Shown here one piece after another: positions 45,701-54,634 of a DNA stretch of 64,000 nucleotides. The notes beneath the pieces were generated by a model, which was not told the DNA's origin, ran no database searches, and saw only the letters and a list, made by a program, of their open reading frames with translations. Position numbers and translations under genes: made by a program. Origin of the DNA: Zoroaster sp. YZ-2022 (lineage: Eukaryota; Echinodermata; Asteroidea; Forcipulatida; Zoroasteridae). Where the stretch lies: contig CM055827.1 of the NCBI GenBank assembly GCA_029582265.1, forward strand, positions 4,263,423 through 4,327,422. The letters run 5' to 3'. Numbering within the stretch: the first letter of the stretch is position 1; each line of letters opens with the position of its first letter.

Positions 45701-48700
45701 TAAAACAAGATAACAAAACAAAACCCAAAGGAGATCACAAATAACTTTCTTTGTGGGGGATGGATGGATGTGGGGGGGGGGGGGGGGTGTGAAGGAAATA
45801 AAGGGGGGAACTATAAAGCCTATGGTAAATGTACATCCATGGTGATAAAAAAGGGGGTACATGTTCCCTTTCTTCGCCTCCCTTCCTTCCCTGTATCAGC
45901 CAATGGAATATCAAGTTTTCATACATTTTTCTGTGTCCCTTTTTTTTTGCCAACCTGAATCCATTTGAATCACTCACCTGTTGATTTGAGGTTAAAAACT
46001 GTACATGTATAATTTGTGAAAATTTGTATATGAATTTTCACAATTATCTCATAAAATTGTGAACTATTTCATCTGAAACTTTCACAAATCAATTTCTAAA
46101 CAAATTTCTTGATGTTCAAGAAGTATGGTCACATACAAGGACCTATAACCAAGAGTGCATTCTGACTTCATTAGGCCTAAAAAAGTCTCCAGTTTCTGGT
46201 GTACGCGTGCGTCACCTCAGACCCGCGTATCGGCATTTTTAATTTTTTTAATTTTTTGGGCTATGAAACGATGTCCAATTGCAGCCAAAAGACTTTTTCA
46301 CATCGGGGTATGAACGTTTGCCAGATGAACATTTGCCTCTCTTAGCCACCATACTTTGTATATGGGAAATTTGGTCACTGCGTATACATATTATCACGTA
46401 TAATTTCCCTGTTGGCAAAAAAATGATTACCAAAAAAAAAAAGCACGTCACCGCACCGATTTTGAAGCCGACCGATGACCAGAAACCAAAGCCGTGTTTT
46501 TTTGGCCTTAGTTCCTGCATCAAAATGTTTACTACTGCTGTCTAGTATACTCCGTGCAGCAAAGATATTGTGCTGGCAACCCTAACCCCTTGGGTATTTT
46601 TACTAGAAAGTATCCTGAATCCACCAAAATCCACCAATTTTGTCACACACAAAATGCTGGTGTCCTGAATCCATCAGAATCCGCCAGTGTAGATATTGGA
46701 CATATCCTGAATCCGCCAAAATCCACCACTAAATTTTTGGTGGATTTTGGCGGATTCAGGATACCATGCTCACATGAAAATTTGTATAGTATGTTGCTGC
46801 ATAGAATCCATCAAAATCTAACATACAGTACATGTAACTATAATCCATCAACCAACATGACCAAGCAGTTAAAAACTATTGAAATCCTGAATCCATCAAA
46901 ATCCGCCACATGCTCAATGTGGAGGTATCCTGAATCCGCCAATTAAATTAATTAAAGTAACAAAACTCAAATGAAACTAAATTATAAAAAACAGACTAGA
47001 TAAAGAACGAAAAAGAAATATAACATATTTTAGAGTGTAATTAGGCATTTTCAAAATGACCTGCATACAAGCACTGTTTTATACATGTCCTTAACGTATT
47101 TTACACTCTACACTTGCTGTTGAACTAAATGTTCCCTTTGTACAATTTGTTTTAGGTGTCTTGTGTTTTAGTCACTATATTTAATTTTTTGAAATGCATA
47201 TATTGTAATTTTACTGTATTAACCCTCCTACTCTAGCTGCACTTTAGTGGGAAGTTGCTATAGAGGTCAAAACCAGTCAACTGCCTGTTTTGACTGTTGA
47301 CCCAAATGTGCACAGTGCACACAGGGGCATTTTTGACTGGTTTTTACTGTCATTTTGACCACCCTGAACAATACCAGACAATGCTTTTAGCAGTCAAAAA
47401 CGGTTGACTCATTTTGACCTGTAAATATACTTACTACACGTAAGGTTTGACAGTGCACTAGATATACCTTGGCAAGTATCAACATTTGGATTGTTTTTGA
47501 ACCTTGTATTAGTAGGAGGGTTAATATTTTTACCTTAACTTTGTGAGCTTTGTGGACAGTACAAATTTCCATTTTTTATGGACGAATAAATTGAATTGAA
47601 TTGAATTGAATTGAATTGAATTGAATTGAATTGCATTGCATTGCATTGAATTGAAAGATGTTACAGTTTCATAGAAATGACAATCTACTGTGGAGTGGGA
47701 ACTACGAGGGGAAAAAAGAAACAAACGCAACTGAAACTAAATTATAAAAACAGACTAGTTAAAGAATGAACATAAAACATTTTATACGGTATCCAGGCAT
47801 TTAAAAAAAGACATGCATTCAAGCACTGAAAGATGTCACAGTTTCATAGAAATTACAATCTGTGGAGTGGGAACTATTGAGGAAAAAAGTAACAATCTCA
47901 ACTGAAACTAAATTATAAAAACAGACTAGTTAAAGAACAAAAAAAACAAAAAAAACAATTTTTTTTTTACAGTGTATTTAGGCATTTTCAAAGAGACCCG
48001 CATGCAAGCACTGAAAGCGAAAGATGTCACAGTTTCATAGAAATGATGAGTTGCTCATAAACCTCTAATCAGGTCTACTAGACCTTGTCTAATAAATGAC
48101 CTTTTTTTACATTAACGTTGATCGTTTCACAATGTAGGATGTGACCAATCAAGCATTTAGCATTATTACTTGCAGAACCATTCATCAGGGGGACTAATAT
48201 GAATTTTCCCACAGACCAGTACATTCAATATCAGGCCTTAATCTTAACCACGGCCACTGCGGCCATTCACATGGTGCCCCTATGAGTTGGCCGCAGTGTC
48301 CCTTTGGTTGGCCTGGAAATTTTGATGCAGCCAAGGCCAAAGTGGCCGTGCCCTCTCAATCCTTAAGATCGAGGCCTGCAGTAGTGCTATATATCCCTGC
48401 TTAATGAAAATCTCCCCAATTAACTATGTGGAGGGAGGAGGGGGAAGGAGAAGGGGAGGGGGAAGAAGGGAAGAAGAAGGGAAGAAGAAGGAAGGGGAGG
48501 AGAGGGGGAGGGGAAGAGGAAGAAGGAAGGGGGAGGGAGGGGGAGGAAAGAGAAGGGGGAGGAGGGGAATGAGAAGGGGAGGAGGGGGAAGGAAGGGGAA
48601 GAGGGGGAAGGAAGGGGGAGGGAGGAGGGAGGAGGGAGGAGGAGGGAGGAGGAGGGAGGGAGGAGGAGGAGGAGGAGGAGGTAGGATGTAGGAGGAGGGA

Positions 48701-51700
48701 GGGGGATCAAAAAAGAATCCATAAAGAATGCTAGATCCATCCCATCTGTTTAAATGTAAATCTGATACAAAAAGCACTGTCTAGTATACTCCGTGCTGGT
48801 AATTAAGGATAGGCAGAGCTCCCTAGAAATTGAATTGAATTAATTAAAGTAACAAAACTCAAATGAAACAAAAGGAGGAACAATCCTAATCACAGGCAAT
48901 TTCAAACAGTGGCGCTAATTATTAGCTGTTCTCACTTAAGAAATGCACCCGAACGTTAACCCAAACCACAGAAGCACTTTTCACAGAGGATGTTATGGAA
49001 CAAAGCATTTAGAGGTTGTTTTCTTTATTTTTAATTCTACTTACTCCAAACATGCACTCCGTGGTTAAAGGTCCTGTGAAGAGTGTATTTACCAAACTTT
49101 ATTTCTTGGTGCTGTTATATTGATTGGTATGAATTAAAAACAATTTTAAATGTTTTTTTTTTAATCGAGTGGATTATTAATGGTTTATCTAATAAACAAA
49201 AATTGACCCCCCGAATTGTCGAAGTTTTAACGAAACGTTCGTGACGTACACAAAGGCAGAGAATTTCTACGCCGCGCAAGCCCCCACCATGCGGTCGGAA
49301 CAAACACCGAAGGCAATGCTAACATTACGGTGTTATTTTATGAAATAACAGAAACAGTTGAGTCAAAGTTCTGATCATTTAAAAAACTCAAAACAAGCGC
49401 AGGCATAATGAGAAAGGTTTAATGTTTTTTGTTTGTCTTGCCAGGATATACGATGTTTTTATTAATGCGGAAAATCATGGCATGTTTTCATGCCATGAAC
49501 ACTGAATGTCATTTGCACGGAAGTGGACTGGGTTATACATGGGAGTATAACTAAATGGCCACTTACCCTGAGTCTTTCTCGCTTGAAAAAGCACCTCTCT
49601 TCTTCGTTGGAGCCTTCCCAGCCTTCTTACTTAGCAGGAATATCGTTGGAATTGCATCTGGTAGCAGCATGGCCTTTTAAGCCATACCGAACTGGCTGTG
49701 AAGGCCCCGTTCAAAGCATTGGTGCGTTGTATACGATGCATACTTGGGCAAGTGCTGTGGATCGCGGATCGGGAATCGCCTAAGTGTACGTCACGAATTT
49801 TATGTTAATGAGGGGATATGGGCGTGTCGAAAAGCACCCTCTAAATTTAAAAATTAATATTTTTATGGTGTAAACGTGAGGGGAAAAATTTACAAATGAC
49901 AAATATATGTTCCAGTAGACATACTTTATTGTATACAATGAAAAAACCCCCCCAATTTCATAGGACCTTTAACCAAAAAACCTCAACATTTTTTTTGGTT
50001 TTTGTGCAGCATCTTGTATACAGTATGTAACACAAGGAGCAACACTAATTGGCAAAAGAAATCATGTTATCAAATTACCATCTAAAAACTTAAAGGGACA
50101 ATATCATCACAATCAACAGGGCATGGAATCAGAGTGCTAATTTTAGATTAACTGAAAATAACATCCCACATGATCAAGTCATATTACCGTTGCTGCTGCA
50201 TGAAGGAGCCAGTAATTTTCAGTCACCATGCTTGGACACTGATTCCATGCCCTGTTGAAAGTCTGCAAACTCTGCACTGATTGAGACAGTACTGTCCCTT
50301 TAATACTTAATTGGTGTAAAGTTGGTACACATATCAATCGTCCTGAGAAATCATTTCGTTGTAAGTGCTGTCATTTTAGGAAAAAAAACAGAAATTGATG
50401 TCAAATTTACAAAAAAGATGCCATCTGTCAACTTTTGGTTTAAAATAAAAACATTAAAAAAATTAGTTTTTGGATGTTTTTCTCAACAACGTAGGAACCT
50501 ATTTAAATGAAACTGTCACTATTTTTTAGTATTAGTTTTATGACAGATTTCTTGAGTACAAGAGGGTTGAAATGAACGTACCTTACCTTATACCAATGTT
50601 GTCAAAGCCCCTATATACACAAAAATTAAACTGTCACAGTTTTACATAAAAACAAATTTTGTATTATAATACTTAATTTAACCCTAACCCCCTAGGTATT
50701 CTGGCAAGGAACCTTCCTGAATCCTCCAAAATCCATCAGTGCACTTTTGGAAACATGCCCTTATCTTCAAAATACACCATGCATTTTCGTTGATCTTTCA
50801 TATTCAGCACTTATGGCCTGTACTTCTTGCCAGGTAGTAATTTTGCCCCATTTGAAGAGGTGAAAGTACCAGTTTCTGAAAGTGCTGAATATTTCCAAAA
50901 AAGGGGCCCCCTTGGAGGATTTTGATGGATTTGGGGTGGTTAGGGTTAAACAATGAATACATTTCACTATTTTTCGTCAATAACACAATGAAATAAGCTG
51001 AACCTTTCACAGATTGGTTTGTAGACATATTTAGATTCTTAGAAAGTATGAATGCATTTACAGACATTTACCAAAAATGAATATTTGCTTTGGTTATCAA
51101 CCACCACTTGTGTCAACGTCTTGGCATGTGTTTTTAGCAGACGACAAAATGGCCAACATCTCACATAATGTACATACATTCATTGCTCAAAATCTCCCAA
51201 AATATCGTTTCCAATCCTCATTTTACTACACTTTCCTCTCCTTAAGTGTGTCCTCTATCATCTTTTAAAGGAAAATCTGTGATATTTGTCATATTATGAT
51301 AGAAAAGTGGTGGTTGTATTTTACATTCTTCCGATAATTTGTAGTATTTATGATTGAAATGCAATTGAAATATAATGTCTTGCACTTTTTTGTTGGTCAT
51401 GCAATGTACTCCTTCAACCATAGGTGTATGAGCCAGGGGGCGGGCAACTGCCCCTCCCCCCCCCAAATTCGGGCAAAACAGTGGGTAAAATTCGGGCAAA
51501 GCAAGAAGAAAAAAAAATTGGACAAAGAAAGTGTAAAATTTCGGGCAAATCAACCCCTCTGCCCCCCCTTAACCAAAGAGTCCCCATGCCTTCAACATTG
51601 GATGAGCATTACTTCCTTCCTGTGAAGACAGACTGACTGCCGATATGCAGGCCAGTATGGGCGGCCATTGGGGCAAAAAAGACAACTACAGAAATATATC

Positions 51701-54634
51701 AAACGCCAGAAATATATCAAATGGCAGAAATATATCAAATGCCAGAAATATATAAAATCCCAGAAATATATCAATCCCAGAAATATATCAATCCCCAGAA
51801 ATATATCAATCCCCAGAAATATATCAAACGCCAGAAATATATCAAATGCCAGAAATATATCAAATGCCAGAAATATATCAATCCCACAAATATATCAATC
51901 CCACAAATATATCAATCCCAGAAATATATCAATCCCCAGAAATATATCAAGCGCAAGCGCCAGTAGAGGGCGCTGTGTAGTCGATTTCTACTGTATACTC
52001 GGTATTTCACCAAGATCAAGCTAGCCGCGGATTCAACATGATTCAGCCGCTGATTCAACAGGATTCAGCTGCAGGTTTTCTCACGGATTTAACCGGATCG
52101 GGTCAGTTTAAAAACTGGATAGATGTAAATTTGAAACCCACGATCAGGTTGGTCCAGTGCGTGAATACTGCACTCAATACGGTATGTTTCCACACGGCCG
52201 GGCGAGGCGAAATGAAATGATGATTGCGCCCAGCCTCTATCGTTAAAAGCGTAATCGTATAACGCCAAAACCACGATATGCCCCAAGGTGAAATGTCATC
52301 TCCATAATTCGTTAACAAAAGTTAACAAAAAATAATATTAAAGGGGGCACAAATTGTTTAAACATTTGATGAGTTGGTCACAAATACTCTCAATTGTGTA
52401 ACTATATACACGGCATATGGTACATATTCTAGAGTCCCTTTAGTTATGAAATATTAATCGTATCAAGCCTAAACCACGATATGCCCTAAGTTGAAATGTC
52501 AACTTCATAATTCATTAACAAAAATTAACAAAAAATAACATTAAAGGGGGTACAAATTGTTTTAACTTTTGACGAGTGATCATAAATACTCTCCATTGTG
52601 TACACGGCATATACCGGCGATAATGGTATGAAAAGTTGAAATGTCATCTCCATTTATTCGTTAACAAAAATTTAAAAAAATTAACATTAAAGATGGCATA
52701 AATTGTTTTAACTTTTGACGGGTTGGTCACAAATACTCTGCATTGTGTAACTATATACACGGCATATACCGGCGATAATGGTACATATTCTAGAGTCCCT
52801 TTAATTATGAAATATTAATCCTATCAAGCCAAAACCACGATATGCCCTAAGTTGAAATGTCATCTCCATAATTCGTTAACAAAAAATAACAAATAATTAA
52901 CATTAAATGGGGCACAAGTTATTTTCACTTTTGATGAGTGATCATAAATGCTCTGCATTGTGTAACTATATACATGACATATACCGGAGATAATGGCAGG
53001 CCATAATCATATCATGCCAAAACCACGAAGTTTTAAACCTCAACTTCTTAATTTATTCACACAAAAATAATAAAAAGGAACTCTAAAGTGGGCACAAATT
53101 ACCGACGCATTTGAACTGAAAAGGCTACCGGTATCATTAACATGATGATAAATGGCCGGCTGAATGTCCTCTGACAGGGTCTGTGATTGACGCAATGATG
53201 CCTATAGCTATCCCTGTAACGTGCCATCGCGCTTTTTTTGTAAGTAGGTTTGTAAACCAAATTTAATTACTCCGTTTACGCTCATCCCAAATTTCTCAAA
53301 TTCCGTAAGTTCACTGTTGAGGGATATCCAAATAGCATGGTTAATTCCCATTAGTCTGCTTTGAACCCTTGACTCAAAAAATCCTACTGCAAAAAGCATG
53401 GTACATTTTCTGTGCCCCCATAAACTTTAACAGTTTGGGGGTGAGTCATTATACCAACATCAATTTTCTGATGACTACAATTCTTTGCGTCTCAAAAAAC
53501 GGCGCTCAAGACGTCCACGCATATGATCATGCATTGAAATTCCGCATTTATACAAGAGAATCCTTCACTGAAACAAACTGAAACACCAAACTGCTAATTT
53601 CATTTGTAAGTTACCGTCCAGTTGATTACATAACCTTAGGTGCGTCATTTAGGGTAAATTGAGGATACTAGTACTAGTAGGGCCCTAGTACTAGTACTAG
53701 TAGTACTACATCATGTACCAGGCCTAGTTGTTGTACTGACGGTGAGCCTAGATCTTGACTCGGAGCATCAGGCACACCTTTGCCTTGTTGTTGAACTTGA
53801 AGGGACACTTTTAGAGTTGATTGCCCTCTTCGGAGGAGGCTTGTCGCCTCATCCAATCTGCCAGGGGTGGCTGCGACATTACTGACGACAGAAGATATAT
53901 CATAGATCTAGTAGACTGACGACTGGGTACTTTGTGTGCAGTCTGCCTGATCTTCCTTTTGCATGCACATAATTTATGTATGTGCAAAAGAAGCGACCAC
54001 ACAGCCCTTTCTACTACGCTGGCGCTTGATATATTTCTGACGATTGATATATTTCTGGGATTGATATATTTCATGCTTTGATATATTTCTGGCATTTGAT
54101 ATATTTCTGGCATTTGATATATTTCTGGGATTGATATATTTCTGGGGATTGATATATTTCTGGCGTTTGATATATTTCTGGGATTTATATATTTCTGAGG
54201 ATTGACATATTTCTGGGGATTGATAAATTTCTGACGATTGATATATTTCTGACGATTGATATATTTCTGGCGTTTGATATATTTCTGGAGATTGATATAT
54301 TTCTGGGGATTGATATATTTCTGACGATTGATGTATTTCTGGGGTTTGATATATTTCTGGGGATTGATATATTTCTGGGGATTGATATATTTCTGGGGAT
54401 TGATATATTTCTGTAGTTGTCTTTTTTGCCCCAATGGCCGCCCATAGGCCAGCCGATCCAATCTGCATTTAAAAAAATAAAAAAATAAAAACAAAACAAA
54501 CAAAAAACTAAAAAGAAAGAAAAATTCTATTCACTGACTTACCTGTTATTACTGCGAGTGATTCTTTCTGTTTCTGCCAGGGCGAAACAAAGGGGAAACA
54601 AAACTAATACGATTCCCAAATTTAAGACAGCCAT
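36736..54634 (-). CDS. EGF-repeat type I transmembrane receptor with multi-tyrosine cytoplasmic tail, complete, 7 exons
   Basis: Minus-strand exons: 54634-54543, 45671-45604, 44912-44466, 42576-42289, 40616-40421, 39599-39544, 37781-36736; total 2,193 nt, 730 aa plus stop, phase continuous. Residues 1-20 (MAVLNLGIVLVLFPLCFALA) form a signal peptide. Cysteine-rich residues 40-298 hold about five EGF-like or truncated EGF modules, with NGGVCDRETGTCRCMTGF, NGGLCMEGVCNC and NGATCNAKTRKCECTTGW. A Ser/Thr-rich stalk leads to a transmembrane helix at about 332-356, then KNRHQN. The tail has tyrosines in YEDA, YEDV, YSEL, YENT, YAHL and three copies of YAKP, plus the SH3-type PPLPVR. The overall plan recalls MEGF10/Draper/SCARF receptors, but no EMI domain or NPxY was seen, so orthology is not claimed. 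Intron 1 is 8.9 kb and packed with repeats. Confidence 0.87.
38003..38349. mobile_element. P2-family MITE with decayed ends
   Basis: Interior identical in style to 42,662-42,980 (gctgaactt..gtggcaagtagctatagtgg). Left end is TTAA-gtcgcc, right end ataggagggtgc. It lies in intron 6 of the EGF gene. Confidence 0.65.
38808..39183 (+). mobile_element. Family A SINE with an inverted partial copy of itself in front
   Basis: The forward SINE (38,913-39,183) has a tRNA head with tggtcgagaggttaaga and gggttcgaatccc. It is preceded by a 100-bp minus-oriented tail fragment (38,808-38,912), so two tails meet head to head at ccgagtgtcgggcaaaatc. It lies in intron 6 of the EGF gene. Confidence 0.75.
39257..39455. 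mobile_element. MITE M1, right end lost
   Basis: Starts TTAA-AGGGACAATATCATCA and contains both halves, but similarity ends at gctctgatcgtgatgg without the terminal TTAA. It lies close to exon 6 of the EGF gene. Confidence 0.7.
40195..40250 (+). repeat. Fragment of the Penelope/hammerhead-like repeat
   Basis: ttcttttcagaactaattac and then acatggtgtcactgca align with the middle of the family; both ends are missing. It lies in intron 5 of the EGF gene. Confidence 0.6.
40781..41231. mobile_element. 450-bp near-perfect palindromic MITE (copy 1)
   Basis: Inverted ends gacataaaacacaataaagg / cctttattgtgttttatgtc. The inversion runs to the centre (ggacggaaaaagttacctca / cacttttccgtcc). A direct copy is at 55,872-56,312. 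No coding frame. Confidence 0.85.
41336..42054. mobile_element. hAT-type non-autonomous element with exact 8-bp target duplication and a nested TTAA MITE
   Basis: The duplication gctgatcc occurs at 41,336-41,343 and 42,047-42,054. The inverted ends are TAAGGCTGTGC / GCACAGCCTTA. Nested inside at 41,466-41,786 is a TTAA-CCCTCCTATG MITE (family P3). Its interior repeats cctttcaaaacctttc and its complement. Both are in intron 4 of the EGF gene. Confidence 0.85.
42662..42980. mobile_element. TTAA-type MITE, family P2
   Basis: CCCTCCTACTATAGCTG at the left, with the left TTAA degraded to ATAA-like; GAAGGG-TTAA at the right. The interior iterates gtcaaaa / ttttgac words. It lies in intron 3 of the EGF gene. 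Confidence 0.7.
42983..43040. repeat. (AATAAATA)-type microsatellite
   Basis: Simple repeat of taaataaa/aagtaaa units directly next to the right end of the P2 MITE. Confidence 0.8.
43345..43546 (+). mobile_element. 3' fragment of an L2-like LINE
   Basis: Near-identical to 9,697-9,966 (acaagggtttctatactgct, gagcgctatataaatgcc), with an internal deletion of about 20 bp. A TTAA-type MITE (43,548) sits exactly at its 3' end. Confidence 0.7.
43548..43921. mobile_element. TTAA-type MITE, family P1, inverted copy
   Basis: Opposite orientation to 11,205-11,579, with long matching stretches such as caaacaaggttttgtattag. Ends CCCTCCTAG and TAGGAGGG-TTAA. It lies in intron 3 of the EGF gene. Confidence 0.75.
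44065..44284. mobile_element. hAT-like 'GCGGATCCAG' element
   Basis: Inverted ends gagcggatccag / ctggatccgcc with the interior ctgagaatcaaaaacaatta shared with 29,235-29,473. Flanks are tgggcctg and atggcctg, a near 8-bp duplication. Confidence 0.65.
45017..45258 (+). mobile_element. Family B SINE with internal deletion
   Basis: Intact tRNA-like head (tggtcgagcggtttagtg; gggttcgaatccc), then the body jumps from gggttgttgtgtt to agcaggggtaataat. It lies in intron 2 of the EGF gene. Confidence 0.8.
46173..46509. mobile_element. MITE related to 29,845-30,151
   Basis: Left aggcctaaaaaagtctccag and right tttttttggcct enclose a matching interior (gggtatgaacgtttgcc; ccaccatactttgtatatgg). It lies in intron 1 of the EGF gene. 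Confidence 0.7.
46575..46945. repeat. Patch of iterated 'cctgaatccgccaaaatcc' words
   Basis: The word cctgaatccaccaaaatcc or its complement (ggattttggcggattcagg) occurs at least eight times in 370 bp. The start (ccctaacccct) looks like a P6-type MITE end. It lies in intron 1 of the EGF gene. Confidence 0.7.
47219..47524. mobile_element. TTAA-flanked MITE, family P2
   Basis: TTAA-CCCTCCTACT and AGTAGGAGGG-TTAA; the interior iterates gtcaaaa / ttttgact words like its relatives. It lies in intron 1 of the EGF gene. Confidence 0.8.
47585..47656. repeat. (GAATT)n microsatellite
   Basis: About twelve 5-bp units of gaatt, a few drifting to gcatt. Confidence 0.9.
47725..48050. repeat. Tandem repeat, ~170-bp unit, about two copies plus outliers
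   Basis: aactgaaactaaattataaa and then acagactagttaaagaa begin each unit, and cagtttcatagaaat ends it. Partial outliers occur at 46,966-47,070 and 48,836-48,870. It lies in intron 1 of the EGF gene. Confidence 0.65.
48234..48379. mobile_element. Short MITE with CAGGCCT ends
   Basis: caggccttaatcttaa and then cacggccac at the left; gtggccgtg and then ttaagatcgaggcctg at the right, 145 bp apart. Confidence 0.65.
48429..48712. repeat. 284-bp almost pure purine tract (GGA/GGGA/GAA units)
   Basis: The plus strand is nearly pyrimidine-free between 48,432 and about 48,680, made of gga, ggga and gaa units. It has mirror symmetry potential (triplex) and many G-runs (quadruplex). Long glycine/arginine or proline/serine frames here are composition artefacts. 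Confidence 0.9.
49065..49972. mobile_element. TTAA-flanked element, 908 bp, AGGTCCT termini
   Basis: TTAA-AGGTCCTGTGAAG at the left and TTTCATAGGACCT-TTAA at the right. No transposase frame. The same left terminus (ttaaaggtcctatgaag) appears in the second unit of the tandem duplication at about 58,533. It lies in intron 1 of the EGF gene. Confidence 0.75.
50090..50303. mobile_element. TTAA-flanked MITE M1
   Basis: TTAA-AGGGACAATATCATCA and ACTGTCCCT-TTAA with complementary halves. It lies in intron 1 of the EGF gene. Confidence 0.75.
50678..50949. mobile_element. TTAA-flanked MITE, family P6
   Basis: TTAA-CCCTAACCCC and GGTTAGGG-TTAA; the interior is the complement of 22,119-22,389. It lies in intron 1 of the EGF gene. 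Confidence 0.8.
51640..52000 (+). repeat. 18-bp minisatellite (cagaaatatatcaatccc), about 15 copies, with unique flanks
   Basis: The array is at 51,689-51,956. Outer flank gggcggccattggggcaaaa and inner flank aagcgccagtagagggcgc are shared, inverted, with 53,965-54,460. Units vary at the last 5-6 bases (aacgc, aatgc, atccc). It lies in intron 1 of the EGF gene. Confidence 0.85.
52263..53050. repeat. Degenerate tandem repeat, ~150-205-bp unit, about 4.5 copies
   Basis: Units begin at about 52,263, 52,468, 52,624, 52,829 and 53,018 with aaaccacgatatgcc or gttgaaatgtcatctcc. They contain actatatacacggcatatac and tctagagtccctttaatta. The array lies between the two inverted minisatellites. Confidence 0.75.
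53398..53655. mobile_element. Right-end fragment of the AAATGACGCAC-ended element
   Basis: About 250 bp nearly identical to 20,098-20,342, ending at the same terminus (taggtgcgtcattt). The left part of the element is absent. Confidence 0.7.
53965..54460 (-). repeat. 18-bp minisatellite, about 21 copies, inverted relative to 51,640-52,000
   Basis: Same unit on the minus strand at about 54,026-54,414. Both flanks are shared with the left array in mirror order (cgctggcgcttgatatattt inner; ttttttgccccaatggccgc outer). It ends about 80 bp before the donor of EGF-gene exon 1. Confidence 0.85.

Noticed and set aside
48404..48777. Glycine/arginine-rich and proline/serine-rich open frames
   Set aside because: They come from the purine tract; any frame through it stays open, and no conserved protein is suggested.
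51689..51956. CRISPR-like array
   Set aside because: The repeats are contiguous 18-bp tandem units without unique spacers, in a eukaryotic intron.
51668..52024. Frame coding QKYIN/EIYQ repeats, and the matching minus-strand frames at 53,811-54,503
   Set aside because: The 18-bp minisatellite has a period divisible by three, so all frames remain open. The proteins differ by frame and there is no splice or start evidence.
53668..53706. actagtactagtagggcccta near-palindrome as a regulatory site
   Set aside because: It is probably a local simple repeat of the 6-base tactag word around GGGCCC; no second copy or conserved context is visible.
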